Translations under genes and position numbers: made by a program
Shown here: positions 1 through 3,910 of the stretch, piece by piece
Position numbering within the stretch: position 1 is the first letter of the stretch
Layout: every line of letters starts with the position of its first letter
The notes under the pieces: model-generated
Seen by the model: the letters and a program-made list of their open reading frames with translations, nothing else
The model's database searches: none
Told to the model about the DNA's origin: nothing
From: JBLNCE01 sp050260415
GTDB taxonomy: Bacteria; Bacillota; UBA4882; JAAYXC01
Assembly (NCBI GenBank): GCA_050260415.1
Contig: JBLNCE010000170.1
Span: 1-5,318 of the forward strand
Direction: 5' to 3'
DNA: 5,318 nt

Positions 1-145
1 AAGCAGCTCTAGGCGGAAGGACGTTTTCGCGCGCAGACGTACTCGCGTCCGTCGAGCACGAAAACGGCCGACAACGACGAGATGCGCAGCCCATCAGGCC
101 GCACCGGCGCACCCGGCGCAGACCTGCAAATCAACTAGAACGGTT

Positions 146-169
146 TGTCATAAGAAAGCTTATGCGACA
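146..169. repeat. Hairpin-forming inverted repeat
   Basis: CATAAG (149-154) and CTTATG (159-164) form a perfect 6-bp stem with an AAAG loop. The stem can extend outward as TGTC/GACA (146-149 with 166-169) if two bases are bulged. No T-run follows on either strand, so it is not an obvious terminator. Confidence 0.5.
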
Positions 170-233
170 CGGCTTCTCGGCTTGCTTTAAGGAAGTAGTA
201 CCAATAGCGTTGTGAAATCCTAGCTTTCTCCGC

Positions 234-250
234 CCGCGCCAAAGGCGCGG
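234..250. repeat. GC-rich hairpin
   Basis: CCGCGCC and GGCGCGG form a perfect 7-bp stem around an AAA loop. No T-run follows on either strand. The left arm, with the three bases before it, matches CGCCCGCGCC in the spoIIIAB-spoIIIAC gap (1051-1060), so this may be a recurrent intergenic motif. Confidence 0.5.
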
Positions 251-338
251 TATCTTGGAACGATGTTGAAAAGCCGATCTTCCATGACCGGGCTCGGCGG
301 CACGTCAAAGCAAGACCAGCCCCTAACGGAGATGCACC

Positions 339-353
339 AGCGGTTTCACCGCT
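339..353 (-). repeat. Stem-loop just after the spoIIIAD stop
   Basis: On the minus strand AGCGGT-GAA-ACCGCT forms a perfect 6-bp stem with a 3-nt loop, starting one base past the spoIIIAD TAG. It could stabilise the end of a message or mark the border of inserted DNA. There is no T-run, so intrinsic termination is not supported. Confidence 0.45.
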
Positions 354-354
354 C

Positions 355-738
355 CTAGAACAATCTCAGCATCGTATTGAGCACCGCCCACATCACGGGC
401 AGCGCCAGCAGAAGAATGGCCACTTTGCCGACCAGTTCCATCTTGCCGGCCATGGTTCCCTCCCCCGCGTCCCGGCAAACCTGGGCCGCAAAGCCAGCCA
501 AGTAGGCCACGCCGACCACCTTGAGCGCGGTACGGAGGAAGAGCGGGTCCAGTTCCGCCCGCGCCGCCATTTCGTTCAGCGTCTGGATGACCGGCCGCAG
601 GCGGCCCAGCGCCACCGCCAAGAGGAGGAGGCCGGCGCCCACCGAGAGCAGGGTGGCGAGTTGGGGTTGGAGTGGACGAAGGGTGACGAGAAGAACGACC
701 GCCAACAACCCCAAAGCCAGGTAGGGCAGTACGTCCAT
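355..738 (-). CDS. spoIIIAD: Stage III sporulation protein AD
   Basis: Integral membrane protein of the SpoIIIA complex, made in the mother cell during engulfment; with SpoIIIAA-AH and forespore SpoIIQ it builds a channel-like apparatus between mother cell and forespore. The 127-residue product has hydrophobic segments at about 4-20, 28-45, 70-87 and 103-122. It carries the family's conserved stretch around residues 72-115 (KVVGVAYLAGFAAQ, then DAGEGTMAGKMELVGK). I chose the second of two adjacent ATG codons because AGGAGG (745-750) lies six bases before it; upstream in-frame residues do not resemble the family. Length is close to the family norm, but the C-terminus ends LRLF where relatives often end LLP or similar, so the last residues may be altered. 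SpoIIIAE does not follow, which is abnormal. Confidence 0.94.
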   Translation of the reverse strand: MDVLPYLALGLLAVVLLVTLRPLQPQLATLLSVGAGLLLLAVALGRLRPVIQTLNEMAARAELDPLFLRTALKVVGVAYLAGFAAQVCRDAGEGTMAGKMELVGKVAILLLALPVMWAVLNTMLRLF

Positions 739-777
739 CATGCGCCTCCTAACAGTTGCCGCTTCCGCGCCAAAACG

Positions 778-801
778 CCGTTTTTCAAGGTACTTACGAA
801 A
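778..801. repeat. Intergenic motif, copy 1 (spoIIIAC-spoIIIAD gap)
   Basis: On the minus strand this reads TTTCGTAAGTACC, then TTGAAAAACGG. The 70-base gap also contains an AAAAC-GCC-GTTTT inverted repeat (772-784). A related string lies in the spoIIIAB-spoIIIAC gap at 1059-1081. Both are preceded on the plus strand by CGCGCC. The resemblance is partial and may be chance. Confidence 0.3.
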
Positions 802-808
802 TCCGGGG

Positions 809-1003
809 TCAAAGCCCGAAGACCGAACGCACGTCCACAAAGAGCTGCTGAATCAAGCGGATCACCATGAAGAGCACGACCACCATCCCGGCTAAGGTAA
901 GCATCTGAGCCTGTTCTTCCTTGCCTGCCTGCTTCAAGACCATATTCAAGACCGAGATCAGGATCCCGATCCCGGCAATCTTAAAAATGAGATTGACGTC
1001 CAT
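809..1003 (-). CDS. spoIIIAC: Stage III sporulation protein AC
   Basis: Small integral membrane protein of the SpoIIIA complex in the mother-cell membrane around the forespore. The 64-residue product has two predicted membrane helices (about 5-23 and 33-53) joined by a short charged loop KQAGKEEQAQ. That hairpin topology and length match the SpoIIIAC family, as does the start MDVNLIFKIAGIGI. I took the ATG at 1001-1003 because AGGGGG (1010-1015) sits six bases before it; an ATG at 1007-1009 directly abuts that sequence and is too close. The gap to spoIIIAB is 138-139 bases and to spoIIIAD 70 bases, both wider than is usual for this compact operon. Confidence 0.94.
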   Translation of the reverse strand: MDVNLIFKIAGIGILISVLNMVLKQAGKEEQAQMLTLAGMVVVLFMVIRLIQQLFVDVRSVFGL

Positions 1004-1058
1004 CGCCATCCCCCTAAACCCGGTATCGCCGGAACCGAAACAATGGCGTTCGCCCGCG

Positions 1059-1081
1059 CCGAATATTCCGTAACTACGAAA
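1059..1081. repeat. Intergenic motif, copy 2 (spoIIIAB-spoIIIAC gap)
   Basis: On the minus strand this reads TTTCGTAGTTACGGAA, then TATTCGG, resembling the string at 778-801 in the next gap (shared TTTCGTA, then TAC, then GAA and CGG). CGCGCC precedes both on the plus strand. It lies in a 139-base stretch between spoIIIAB and spoIIIAC in which I see no gene. Confidence 0.3.
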
Positions 1082-1142
1082 CACGCGAAGATTCGCAAAA
1101 AACGGGCGCATCATAGACTGACCGGTATTGAAACGCGTCTTC

Positions 1143-1661
1143 TCAATAAAGTAGGATGACGATCATGGCCCCGAAGGTGAAGCCAAGATAGCGCCAGACG
1201 CGTTTGGCCTTTACCGCTCCGGCCTCGGCCTCGGCGTGATGCCGGGCGAGCGTCGTCTTGGCAAGGGCCAGGTGTTTCAGCTGGTCTTCGCGGTCGCTTC
1301 CGCCAAGCACCGTTCCCAGTTGCGCGAGTGCGTCGACCTCATCGGGGGCGAGCAACATCTCCAGCTTATACCGGTTCAGGGCGGCCAGCCAGGCGGACGC
1401 CAGCGGCCTGCCGTCGCATGCGCCGATTTCTTCGGCGGCGGCGGTAAAGAATGCCCCTTCCACGCCCCCGAGCGTGGCGGCCACCCGCCGCAGCGCCGCC
1501 AGTAAAGGCAGGGCGGCAAAGCTGATGTCCGATTCGAGGTGTTGGAGCGCGGTTACCAAGCGGCGCAGCGTTGCGGATCGATCGTCAAGACCTTTGGCGA
1601 TCAGGTGGCCGAAACCGCCAGACCCCGCCATAACGCAGAGGGCGCCCAGGATCCGAAGCAT
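1143..1661 (-). CDS. spoIIIAB: Stage III sporulation protein AB
   Basis: Mother-cell membrane protein of the SpoIIIA apparatus, thought to work with the ATPase SpoIIIAA; the family is compared with the inner-membrane platform proteins of type II secretion systems. The 172-residue product has an N-terminal hydrophobic segment (about 2-22), a largely helical soluble middle, and a C-terminal membrane helix (about 155-172). The family signature is visible at residues 115-131 (LGTVLGGSDREDQLKHL). Length matches the family, which is about 170 residues. The ATG at 1659-1661 is preceded by GGAGGGG (1667-1673) with a five-base spacer. The start lies 61 bases inside the end of spoIIIAA in another frame, suggesting translational coupling. 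Confidence 0.96.
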   Translation of the reverse strand: MLRILGALCVMAGSGGFGHLIAKGLDDRSATLRRLVTALQHLESDISFAALPLLAALRRVAATLGGVEGAFFTAAAEEIGACDGRPLASAWLAALNRYKLEMLLAPDEVDALAQLGTVLGGSDREDQLKHLALAKTTLARHHAEAEAGAVKAKRVWRYLGFTFGAMIVILLY

Positions 1662-2620
1662 CCTATCCCCTCCCTGCTCGGTTGCTCCCGCCACTCGTAG
1701 AGACCCGCGACCGTTCCGGGGCCCCGGCTCGCATCGAGCACGATCAGTCGATGGAAGTACCGTTCCGCGAGTAGTTGCGCTAAGGCGGGGCGCAAACACG
1801 CCTCTTCAGGGTTGGCGGCGTGGGCTGTGGCCAGTAGCGAGACCCCGGTCTTGGCCGCTTCGGCGATCGCTTCCGCATCCTCCGGCCGGCCAATCTCGTC
1901 CGTGGCCAGCACTTCGGGCGACATGGCGCGCAGCATCAAGAGCATCCCCTCGGCCTTTGGCGCCCCATCGAGCACGTCGGTGCGCGGACCGACGTCAAGC
2001 TGCGGTTGTCCCAGATAGGAACCCGCCACTTCGGAACGTTCATCCACCAGGCTGACCTGTTGTCCGTCGAGTCCCAATTCGGGCTGGCCGAGGCTTGCCA
2101 GTCGGACAAGATCCCTGAGCAGCGTGGTTTTACCGCACCGTGGGGGCGAGAGGATGAGCGTCGACAAGAGCCGCCCGTTCCCGATCAGGGCCGGCATCAC
2201 CGCCCGGCCGACGCCTGGGTGAGCCCTGGCCAGCCTAAGATTTAAGAAGCCTATCTGGCGGAGAAGGCGTATCCGGCCATGCTCGAGGATGGCATGACCG
2301 CTAAAGCCCAACCGGTGGCCGCCTGGAAGCGTGATGAACCCCCGGCGTAGCTCTTCTTCGAGGGCATAGACCGAGTGCTGGGTCATCAGTTGAAAGGTCG
2401 CCTGCAAGTCCTCGGCGGTCAAGGGAGAATTGACGTAGCGGCTGGGGGTGAACAGGTCAAGCCGGCAATCGCCGCGCGCGGTCACGACCGTAACCGGCTG
2501 GCCGAGACGCAGCCGGATCTCCTGCCAGGCGCGGCGCTCTTCCGGCGTGGGGCATCCCAAGATACTGCGGAGTCCGGCCGGGAAAAAATCGAGCCAGGAT
2601 TCTTCGACAAGGTACGGCAA
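1601..2620 (-). CDS. spoIIIAA: Stage III sporulation protein AA, AAA+ type ATPase
   Basis: Cytoplasmic ATPase of the mother cell, related to the secretion ATPases of type II and IV systems, presumed to power assembly or transport by the SpoIIIA channel. The 339-residue product has an N-terminal domain (1-150), a Walker A loop at 158-166 (SPPRCGKTT), a VDERSE segment at 192-197 and a Walker B with DE at 241-242. GPGTVAGLYE (300-309) matches the family C-terminus. The first Walker A position is Ser where relatives have Gly. About 30 residues follow GLYE, longer than usual, overlapping spoIIIAB by 61 bases. The start is TTG, supported by AGAGGAGGG (2629-2637) eight bases upstream; no in-frame ATG serves. 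A sigma-E-like promoter lies just ahead. Confidence 0.97.
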   Translation of the reverse strand: MPYLVEESWLDFFPAGLRSILGCPTPEERRAWQEIRLRLGQPVTVVTARGDCRLDLFTPSRYVNSPLTAEDLQATFQLMTQHSVYALEEELRRGFITLPGGHRLGFSGHAILEHGRIRLLRQIGFLNLRLARAHPGVGRAVMPALIGNGRLLSTLILSPPRCGKTTLLRDLVRLASLGQPELGLDGQQVSLVDERSEVAGSYLGQPQLDVGPRTDVLDGAPKAEGMLLMLRAMSPEVLATDEIGRPEDAEAIAEAAKTGVSLLATAHAANPEEACLRPALAQLLAERYFHRLIVLDASRGPGTVAGLYEWREQPSREGIGCFGSWAPSALWRGLAVSAT

Positions 2621-2628
2621 GAGCCCGT

Positions 2629-2637
2629 CCCTCCTCT
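2629..2637 (-). promoter_or_regulatory. Ribosome binding site that fixes the spoIIIAA TTG start
   Basis: The minus strand reads AGAGGAGGG, an almost ideal Shine-Dalgarno sequence, eight bases before the TTG at 2618-2620. It falls close to the transcription start expected from the promoter at 2644-2672, so the leader would be very short. Confidence 0.75.
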
Positions 2638-2643
2638 GTCCTA

Positions 2644-2672
2644 TCTCTATGGGGACGGGCTGTTCTTTATGA
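2644..2672 (-). promoter_or_regulatory. Sigma-E-like promoter of spoIIIAA
   Basis: Minus-strand TCATAAA (2666-2672), exactly 14 bases, then CATAGAGA (2644-2651). The sigma-E consensus, from memory, is KMATATT, 14-15 bases, CATACAHT; the core ATA and CATA elements and the spacing fit. Known spoIIIA operons are sigma-E dependent. The element lies in the 75-base gap between the CD1247-type gene and spoIIIAA, so the operon could start here independently of the upstream genes. Confidence 0.6.
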
Positions 2673-2695
2673 CAGGCTTCGCCATGGCTTGACGG

Positions 2696-3013
2696 TCACG
2701 CTGGTCCGCGGGGCGCACGAATCTCATGGCCGCATTGAGGGCAGGTCAGTTCGAGAAGAAGGGCTTCGTCTTCCTCGTCTTCCTCCTCCCTGCCATAGAT
2801 GCAACCCTCAAGCCCGCTCAGATCTTCATCGATCATCTGGACATACAGGCTCAGGTCCTCTTGCACTTCCCCGAGATCCGTCAGGCGGACGGACATTTCC
2901 TGGCAGAGATCCAGTACGGTCGCCCAGATCTTCTTCTCTCTCTCGTTCTTTGGGGCGTCTTCCCCTTCCAGCAGGCGGCGCAGGGACGCGACCAACGCTT
3001 CCAATGACGCCAA
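2696..3013 (-). CDS. CD1247 N-terminal-domain protein with truncated zinc ribbon
   Basis: Small soluble protein of unknown biochemical role, of the family named after Clostridioides difficile CD1247 and found near sporulation genes in Clostridia. The 105-residue product begins with a helical domain (1-40, matching the family pattern of a LxxLxxLxEG start and VLDLCQEM). A probable coiled coil with LGEVQEDLSLYVQMIDEDLSGLE follows at about 47-69, then an acidic tract (75-84) and a C-terminal CPQC at 91-94. Relatives usually carry a second CxxC pair to complete the zinc site; here the protein ends eleven residues after the first. The start is TTG, chosen because it aligns with family N-termini and has GGGGGTG (3022-3028) eight bases before it. 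It ends 75 bases before spoIIIAA. Confidence 0.82.
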   Translation of the reverse strand: MASLEALVASLRRLLEGEDAPKNEREKKIWATVLDLCQEMSVRLTDLGEVQEDLSLYVQMIDEDLSGLEGCIYGREEEDEEDEALLLELTCPQCGHEIRAPRGPA

Positions 3014-3024
3014 GACGGTAGCAC

Positions 3025-3049
3025 CCCCGGAAGCTTGATAAGGCCGGGG
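3025..3049 (-). promoter_or_regulatory. Hairpin overlapping the ribosome binding site of the CD1247-type gene
   Basis: On the minus strand CCCCGG (3044-3049) can pair with CCGGGG (3025-3030), and inside the loop CTT-ATC-AAG adds a short stem. The right arm includes part of the GGGGG used as ribosome binding site for the TTG start at 3013. The structure could therefore hide that site or slow transcription after the ferredoxin gene. No T-run follows, so it is not a classic terminator. Confidence 0.4.
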
Positions 3050-3108
3050 AGAAGCCAAACAATACGCGATCCTTTTGCATGCCAGGGCCTGCGCGTGGCC
3101 GTCCGGCG

Positions 3109-3297
3109 CTATGCTTCCTTGATCGCCACGGTTGGGCAGTCGTCCATGGCCTCGCGGCAACAGTCTTCAGTCGTCGCCGGCACGGGATTGGTCATCGCGT
3201 CCGCTTTGCCGTCCTTGTTCCAGTCGAAGACATCCGGGCAGTGATTGACGCATAGACCACAGCTGATGCAGAGATCTTGATCGACACTCACTTCCAC
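3109..3297 (-). CDS. Single-cluster [4Fe-4S] ferredoxin
   Basis: Small cytoplasmic electron carrier. The 62-residue product has C10, C13, C16 and C20-P in a CISCGLCVNHCP motif and a distal C54-P. In Thermotoga and Desulfovibrio-type ferredoxins of this length the first three cysteines and the distal CP cysteine hold one [4Fe-4S] cluster, while C20 and the cysteine eight before the last (here C46) sit near each other and may form a disulfide. C47 is an extra cysteine. VDQDLCISCG and DVFDWNKDGKA are typical of clostridial members. The GTG start follows GAGGTGA (3304-3310) by six bases. It is first in the minus-strand block, 95 bases ahead of the CD1247-type gene; the redox partner cannot be told. 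Confidence 0.95.
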   Translation of the reverse strand: MEVSVDQDLCISCGLCVNHCPDVFDWNKDGKADAMTNPVPATTEDCCREAMDDCPTVAIKEA

Positions 3298-3319
3298 ACG
3301 CGCTCACCTCGGGTCTATT

Positions 3320-3331
3320 ATGTCCGGACAT
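3320..3331. promoter_or_regulatory. 12-bp perfect palindrome upstream of the ferredoxin gene
   Basis: ATGTCCGGACAT is a perfect palindrome 22 bases before the ferredoxin GTG. It overlaps CATAAT (3317-3322, minus strand), a five-of-six match to a sigma-A -10 box, although no good -35 box is visible at 17 bases. A repressor operator is possible; a chance palindrome is not excluded. Confidence 0.35.
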
Positions 3332-3412
3332 GCCTCCTCCTACCACCCGCGGCCACGACCCATGACCCCATGCCGGCAAGCGCGCCGGCGCAAACCGGGA
3401 CAAAGCCATAGC

Positions 3413-3439
3413 ACTCGACGCCAATGCGCACATAGGATA
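3413..3439 (+). promoter_or_regulatory. Candidate sigma-K-type promoter of the His/Met/Cys-rich gene
   Basis: CATAGGATA (3431-3439) matches the sigma-K -10 consensus CATANNNTA at every fixed position, with AC (3413-3414) 16 bases upstream as the minimal -35. The distance from the -10 octamer to the start codon is 23 bases, the same as for the spoIIIAA promoter. The consensus is short and degenerate, so this stays a hypothesis; the implied leader would be only about 16 bases. Confidence 0.4.
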
Positions 3440-3445
3440 TTCATG

Positions 3446-3453
3446 AAAGGGGG
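3446..3453 (+). promoter_or_regulatory. Ribosome binding site for the TTG start at 3462
   Basis: AAAGGGGG lies eight bases before TTG (3462-3464). The in-frame stop TGA at 3444-3446 leaves this TTG as the only usable start before the ATG at 3501. Confidence 0.5.
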
Positions 3454-3461
3454 CAAGTCTT

Positions 3462-3680
3462 TTGGGTCACCATCATCACTGCCGCAGAGAGCGTGAAGCA
3501 ATGCGCATGATGTGTCCACCGGGCATGATGCCGGCCAGGGAATGCGATCGGCGCCGGCGCCACCATCACCGGCACGAGGACGACCGTCGCCGCATGCACT
3601 GCTGCATGCCCATGCCCGCGTGTCCCGGAATGATGCCGATGCCTTCGCCCAATCCCGGACCATATATGCATACACCTTAG
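3462..3680 (+). CDS. Small His/Met/Cys/Arg/Pro-rich protein, unknown, possibly spore-coat or metal-binding
   Basis: I do not recognise this 72-residue protein as a named family. It starts GHHHHC and contains 10 His, 13 Met, 6 Cys, 13 Arg and 12 Pro, and no Leu, Ile, Val, Phe, Trp, Lys or Gln, so it has no hydrophobic core and should be disordered unless it binds metal. A CPPGMMP motif at 18-24 returns as CPGMMP at 54-59; basic and His clusters RRRRHHHRH (30-38) and a CC pair (47-48) lie between. The TTG start has AAAGGGGG eight bases before it, and an intrinsic terminator begins 20 bases past the stop, both arguing that it is a real single-gene unit. Composition recalls the His/Cys-rich coat protein CotD of Bacillus, and a sigma-K-like element precedes it; a metal store or chaperone is the alternative. 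Confidence 0.62.
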   Translation: MGHHHHCRREREAMRMMCPPGMMPARECDRRRRHHHRHEDDRRRMHCCMPMPACPGMMPMPSPNPGPYMHTP

Positions 3681-3700
3681 AAACAAACAAGACCGAACCG

Positions 3701-3743
3701 CGTGCGGAGGCGGATGGTCCACCTCCGCATGTTTTTGTCTTTT
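3701..3743 (+). terminator. Intrinsic terminator of the His/Met/Cys-rich gene
   Basis: CGTGCGGAGG (3701-3710) pairs with CCTCCGCATG (3722-3731) in a 10-bp stem containing one G-U pair. A short GGA/TCC stem lies inside the loop, and TTTTTGTCTTTT (3732-3743) follows. It separates the small gene from the DUF362 gene. The minus strand past the hairpin is only moderately T-rich, so two-way action is weak at best. Confidence 0.88.
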
Positions 3744-3820
3744 CCAGGCCGTCCCGGCGGCCCGCGGGAGGAGGAAACCATCCCGGTGGAGAATTCTGGA
3801 CCAGTCTCTTGATGGAATGG
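3744..3820. other. Intergenic segment without a gene
   Basis: Between the terminator and the heptamer tract I find no gene. A GGGAGGAGG string (3766-3774) resembles a ribosome binding site but has no start codon at a suitable distance. A promoter for the DUF362 gene should lie in 3744-3890, yet I see no convincing pair of boxes. Confidence 0.5.
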
Positions 3821-3875
3821 GGCAAGAGGCAGAGGCAAGAGGCAAAAGACAAGAGGCAAGAGGTAAAAGGCAAAA
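3821..3875. repeat. Tandem heptamer repeat, consensus GGCAARA
   Basis: Eight consecutive units: GGCAAGA, GGCAGA (one base short), GGCAAGA, GGCAAAA, GACAAGA, GGCAAGA, GGTAAAA, GGCAAAA. On the other strand such tracts translate into CLLPLAS-like strings, which explains open frames with that look. Short degenerate heptamer tracts of this type occur in intergenic DNA of cyanobacteria and other bacteria. It ends 35 bases before the DUF362 start codon and may expand or contract by slippage. Confidence 0.85.
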
Positions 3876-3889
3876 GTATATCCGTATAC
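3876..3889. repeat. Short inverted repeat between heptamer tract and DUF362 ribosome binding site
   Basis: GTATA-TCCG-TATAC is a perfect 5-bp inverted repeat with a 4-base centre, directly abutting the heptamer tract and seven bases before the DUF362 ribosome binding site. It may be a binding site or the right edge of the repeat insertion. Confidence 0.35.
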
Positions 3890-3896
3890 TCGCCAT

Positions 3897-3902
3897 GGAG
3901 GG
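3897..3902 (+). promoter_or_regulatory. Ribosome binding site that fixes the DUF362 GTG start
   Basis: GGAGGG lies eight bases before GTG (3911-3913). The open frame runs some 400 bases further upstream, through the heptamers and the terminator, so this site is what decides the start. Confidence 0.75.
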
Positions 3903-3910
3903 TACCCTTT

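Larger units (their letters stand above)
1..354. other. Unassigned region downstream of spoIIIAD, no supported gene
   Basis: This 354-base stretch holds no convincing gene. Reading on the minus strand past the spoIIIAD stop, spoIIIAE should begin within a few bases, but every frame is stopped quickly and no hydrophobic N-terminus appears. The longest open stretches are about 41 codons on the minus strand (9-134, only a TTG start, no ribosome binding site) and about 70 codons on the plus strand (3-215, entering from outside the window, composition not protein-like). The part around 130-230 is visibly more AT-rich than the flanking genes. Three perfect short hairpins lie in it. It could be the edge of an inserted element, a structured non-coding region or a rearrangement junction; I cannot name a family. 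Confidence 0.5.

Noticed and set aside
9..134. 41-residue minus-strand frame after spoIIIAD
   Set aside because: Only a TTG start directly after a stop codon, no ribosome binding site, no similarity I recognise. Codon composition is not absurd, so it could be the tail of a decayed gene.
3..215. Plus-strand frame entering from the left edge
   Set aside because: Its Arg/Pro/His-rich content in the GC-rich half and change of character in the AT-rich half look like non-coding DNA; a decayed transposase tail cannot be excluded.
263..358. 31-codon plus-strand frame with ATG at 263
   Set aside because: Too short, no recognisable motif, overlaps the spoIIIAD stop region.
1601..1661. Frameshift in spoIIIAA or spoIIIAB
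   Set aside because: Both frames keep their conserved ends and starts; an overlap explains the sequence without an indel.
1258..2055. 265-codon plus-strand open frame
   Set aside because: It lies antisense to spoIIIAB and spoIIIAA; its Ser/Arg/Ala/Pro-rich composition is typical of a shadow frame in GC-rich DNA.
3821..3875. CRISPR array
   Set aside because: Units are seven bases long with no spacers.
3885..3890. TATACT as a -10 box for the DUF362 gene
   Set aside because: No -35 box at 16-18 bases, and transcription would begin at the ribosome binding site itself.
3512..3910. Upstream extension of the DUF362 frame by 133 codons
   Set aside because: It runs through the strong terminator and the heptamer repeat, has no DUF362 similarity, and the GTG at 3911 has a good ribosome binding site and gives the family N-terminus.
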